NCBI GenBank assembly: GCA_012517475.1
Contig: JAAYUV010000008.1
Span: 1 to 64,000 of the forward strand
Direction: 5' to 3'
Source: Peptococcaceae bacterium
Lineage (GTDB): Bacteria; Bacillota; Desulfitobacteriia; Desulfitobacteriales; Syntrophobotulaceae
DNA: 64,000 nucleotides
The translations under genes were made by a program, and so were the position numbers. This document shows, in pieces, positions 62,501 through 64,000 of this stretch; within the stretch, counting starts at the first letter, position 1; the number at the start of each line of letters is the position of its first letter. Below the pieces are notes generated by a model. That model saw only the letters and a list, made by a program, of their open reading frames with translations. It was not told the origin of the DNA and searched no databases.

Positions 62501-64000
62501 GTGTAGACTTGATTTCACCGCCCCCTCACCATGATATTTATTCTATTGAAGACCTGGCTGAGTTGATTCATGACCTGAAAAATGCCAATAGAGGGGCAAG
62601 CATCAATGTTAAGCTGGTTTCCGAAGTTGGTGTCGGTACAATTGCTGCCGGTGTAGCCAAGGGAAAAGCGGACGTCATTTTGATCAGCGGATATGACGGC
62701 GGAACAGGGGCATCTCCCCGGACGAGTATCAGAAACACGGGACTTCCCTGGGAGTTGGGGGTAGCTGAAACGCATCAGACGCTTGTCCTGAACCGCTTAA
62801 GGGACCGGGTTATTTTAGAAACAGACGGCAAGCTGATGTCGGGAAGAGATGTCGTCATAGCAGCCATGCTGGGAGCTGAGGAATATGGATTTGCGACAAC
62901 ACCCCTGATTGCCATAGGTTGTGTGATGATGAGAGTTTGCAACCTGAACACATGCCCGGTCGGGATTGCGACGCAGGATGAGAACTTAAGAAAATACTTT
63001 ACAGGCAAACCTGAACATGTTGAAAACTTTATGCGTTTTGTAGCCCAGGAAATGCGCGAGATAATGGCCAAACTGGGTATGCGGACAGTCAATGAAATGA
63101 TCGGCCGCACGGATAAATTAAAGCACAAAGAGAATATCAAGCTCTGGAAGGCAGCTCATCTCGATTTATCCAATATCCTGTATCAGCCTTATGCGGGTTC
63201 CGATGTGGGAAGGTATAAAACCCAAGCACAGAATCATCAGCTGGATGAATCTCTGGATATGAGAAAGCTTCTCAGAATGTGCAAACCGGCGCTGGAAACA
63301 AAGAAACCGATCCGGGCTAAACTGAAAATCAATAATGTGGATAGAGTTGTAGGAACCATCATTGGAAGTGAAATATCCAAGCGCTATGGCGAGGATGGAC
63401 TGCCTGAGGATACCATTAAGCTGACCTTCGTTGGCTCAGCGGGTCAAAGTTTTGGCGCCTTTGTGCCAAAAGGAATGACCCTGGAACTGGAGGGAGACTC
63501 TAACGACTATATTGGTAAAGGCTTATCCGGTGGTAAAATCATTGTATATCCTCCAAAAAATTCTGACTTTGAGCCGGATAAAAATATCCTGATCGGAAAT
63601 GTGGCTTTCTACGGGGCAACTTCCGGAGAGGCTTATATCAACGGCATTGCCGGTGAGCGGTTCTGTGTAAGAAACAGCGGTGTCAAGGCTGTTGTTGAAG
63701 GCGTAGGCGACCATGGGTGCGAATATATGACAGGAGGCAAAGCGGTTATCCTGGGGAAAACAGGAAGAAACTTTGCTGCGGGAATGTCCGGCGGAATCGC
63801 GTATATTCTGGATTTTGACGAAATCTACTGCAATAAATCCATGGTTCTGCTTGAAAAGATTGGTTCTGAAGAAGAACTCAATGAGATTAAGCAAATGATT
63901 GAAAAACATGTGGCGTATACCGGAAGTCCTTTAGGTACAAAAATCCTGGAGGATTGGAAAAATGCTTCACAAAGATTTACCAAAGTAATACCGAAAGATT
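59536..64000 (+). CDS. gltB: Glutamate synthase large subunit (partial, runs off the window)
   Basis: The first 1488 residues of the large GOGAT subunit, close to the family's usual 1500-1530. A 21-residue propeptide precedes the glutaminase nucleophile Cys22 in EHDACGMGF. The FMN-binding domain has GSGG-type loops ([15 protein letters not shown]), and the [3Fe-4S] Cys set is [12 protein letters not shown]. The C-terminal beta-helix domain ([27 protein letters not shown]) is present. It makes glutamate from glutamine and 2-oxoglutarate. The ATG has an AAAGGGTG site. The small subunit gltD is probably downstream, outside the window. Confidence 0.95.
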   Translation, partial: MENYLLPKKQGLYDPAFEHDACGMGFVVNIKGEKSHDIIDEALTVLENLSHRGASGADEHTGDGAGILIQIPHDFFKRECEVLGFDLPEKGSYGVGMIFAHRYDDFRKTQIQTFEKIVQEEGQKILGWREVPIDKTTIGETAKAAMPRFIQVFIEKNPAITDTLDFERKLYVIRKRAEKTIVPMCEDKGGTFYVSSLSSKTIVYKGMLTAEQLRSFYLDLSDLDFTSALAMVHSRFSTNTFPSWERAHPNRYLVHNGEINTIRGNVNWMKARQKCMNSPLFDDISKVYPIIDEGGSDSAMFDNSLEFIHLAGRSLPHAVMMMIPEPWEKNELMSEEKTEFYRFNNFIMEPWDGPAAMGFTDGVVIGGVLDRNGLRPSRYYVTKDDKVILASEVGVLDIKPENVKYKGRLEPGKMLLIDTEAKRIISDEEIKKNVSTANPYQEWNSRHIVKLSDLPVVEEKKEHVTENLIQQQKAYGYTFEDITKTIQPMAINGDDPVGAMGMDVPLAVLSEKPQMLYLYFKQLFAQVTNPPIDGIREEIITSASMLLGNTGNLLDPDQKDAAGIFLEHPILTNEQLNTIKHLNNDKFRAVTISILYKVSEGAKAMEKALDKIFRQADKAISQGMNIIVLSDRGMNEEFAAIPALLASSGLHHHLIRKEIRTNVGIVLESGEAREVHHFCTLIGYGVTAINPYLAYDTIKDLAEKEFLNGLSYEEGKKNYIKASVKGILKVLTKMGISTMRSYHGAQIFEAVGLRKELIDKYFTLTPSRVEGIGLEEIAIENEMRHHSAFDEDPLFADTLESGGCFQCKDDGEIHLYNPETIYLLQRACREGNYNLYKEYSRKINDEELYTLRNLLAFNFNAGDTIPIEEVEPVDSIVKRFKTGAMSYGSISKEAHECLAIAMNRLGGKSNSGEGGEDPARFKVLPNGDKVISAIKQVASGRFGVTSNYLVNAEEIQIKMAQGAKPGEGGQLPGRKVYPAIAKVRHSTPGVDLISPPPHHDIYSIEDLAELIHDLKNANRGASINVKLVSEVGVGTIAAGVAKGKADVILISGYDGGTGASPRTSIRNTGLPWELGVAETHQTLVLNRLRDRVILETDGKLMSGRDVVIAAMLGAEEYGFATTPLIAIGCVMMRVCNLNTCPVGIATQDENLRKYFTGKPEHVENFMRFVAQEMREIMAKLGMRTVNEMIGRTDKLKHKENIKLWKAAHLDLSNILYQPYAGSDVGRYKTQAQNHQLDESLDMRKLLRMCKPALETKKPIRAKLKINNVDRVVGTIIGSEISKRYGEDGLPEDTIKLTFVGSAGQSFGAFVPKGMTLELEGDSNDYIGKGLSGGKIIVYPPKNSDFEPDKNILIGNVAFYGATSGEAYINGIAGERFCVRNSGVKAVVEGVGDHGCEYMTGGKAVILGKTGRNFAAGMSGGIAYILDFDEIYCNKSMVLLEKIGSEEELNEIKQMIEKHVAYTGSPLGTKILEDWKNASQRFTKVIPKD

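Noticed and set aside
1-64000. tRNA or rRNA genes, CRISPR arrays, transposases and phage genes
   Set aside because: No cloverleaf-type sequences, repeat-spacer arrays or mobile-element proteins were found on either strand by reading.

Overview
The window looks like chromosome of a low-to-moderate GC, anaerobic, Gram-positive member of the Clostridia, most like the Desulfitobacterium/Desulfosporosinus/Dehalobacter group. This is an inference from gene content: [FeFe]-hydrogenase maturation genes (hydG, hydF, a TM1266-type regulator), type III glutamine synthetase, two lactate permeases, many radical-SAM enzymes, a cytoplasmic molybdopterin oxidoreductase and Firmicutes-type cell-wall genes (dltB/dltD, htrA, glycosyltransferases). 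Strong GGAGG ribosome sites and intrinsic terminators fit this. No rRNA, tRNA, CRISPR array, prophage or insertion sequence was seen.

Layout. 0-10.6 kb is an accessory-looking stretch of short transcription units: dltB-dltD without dltA/dltC, a DJ-1/PfpI protein, a C-terminally truncated LysE exporter, an apparent remnant of a suppressor-of-fused gene, a Cys-rich pentapeptide-repeat protein, YitT, a lone E2 acyltransferase domain, GNAT, a YmaF/DUF5661 protein, AraC, YjdF and a HAD phosphatase. 10.9-13.9 kb holds a CrtI-like oxidoreductase, a small protein and a LuxR regulator. 14.1-18.4 kb holds two nearly identical L-lactate permease genes in tandem; the upstream one has a possible leader peptide. 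19-23.4 kb has a thioesterase, a methyltransferase, a molybdopterin oxidoreductase and signal peptidase I.

23.5-34.6 kb is an envelope cluster: galE and htrA on the minus strand, divergent from a response regulator/histidine kinase pair, followed by a five-gene glycosylation operon (GT39, GtrB, GtrA, GalU, second membrane glycosyltransferase). TTCAG elements on an 11-bp phase lie both between htrA and the regulator and just upstream of the glycosyltransferase promoter, so the two-component system probably controls both. 34.7-36.2 kb is a three-gene operon (zinc-ribbon DUF2089 protein plus two related small proteins) with a consensus promoter beside a long AT-rich palindrome.

36.2-41.2 kb is the hydrogenase maturation cluster (TM1266-like regulator, hydG, aspA, hydF, all minus strand; no hydE, no hydrogenase). 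The regulator gene and hydG are each preceded by the same 33-nt element followed by an intrinsic terminator, and in both the element's 3' side can pair with the terminator's 5' arm. This looks like a duplicated transcription-attenuating cis-RNA that I do not recognise and is the most interesting signal here. 42.4-48.6 kb has nitrogen assimilation (glnA type III, amt) around an AmmeMemoRadiSam gene pair; the amt leader, and less clearly the glnA leader, resemble ANTAR-type antitermination targets. 48.8-56.9 kb has DNA repair (ogt), two radical-SAM enzymes (one a probable glutamate 2,3-aminomutase), a BusR-like GntR/RCK_C regulator, a LytS-like kinase and the acpS-nnrD-alr set. 57.1-64 kb has a ferredoxin-motif glutamate-synthase-like protein and the glutamate synthase large subunit gltB, which runs off the end of the window.
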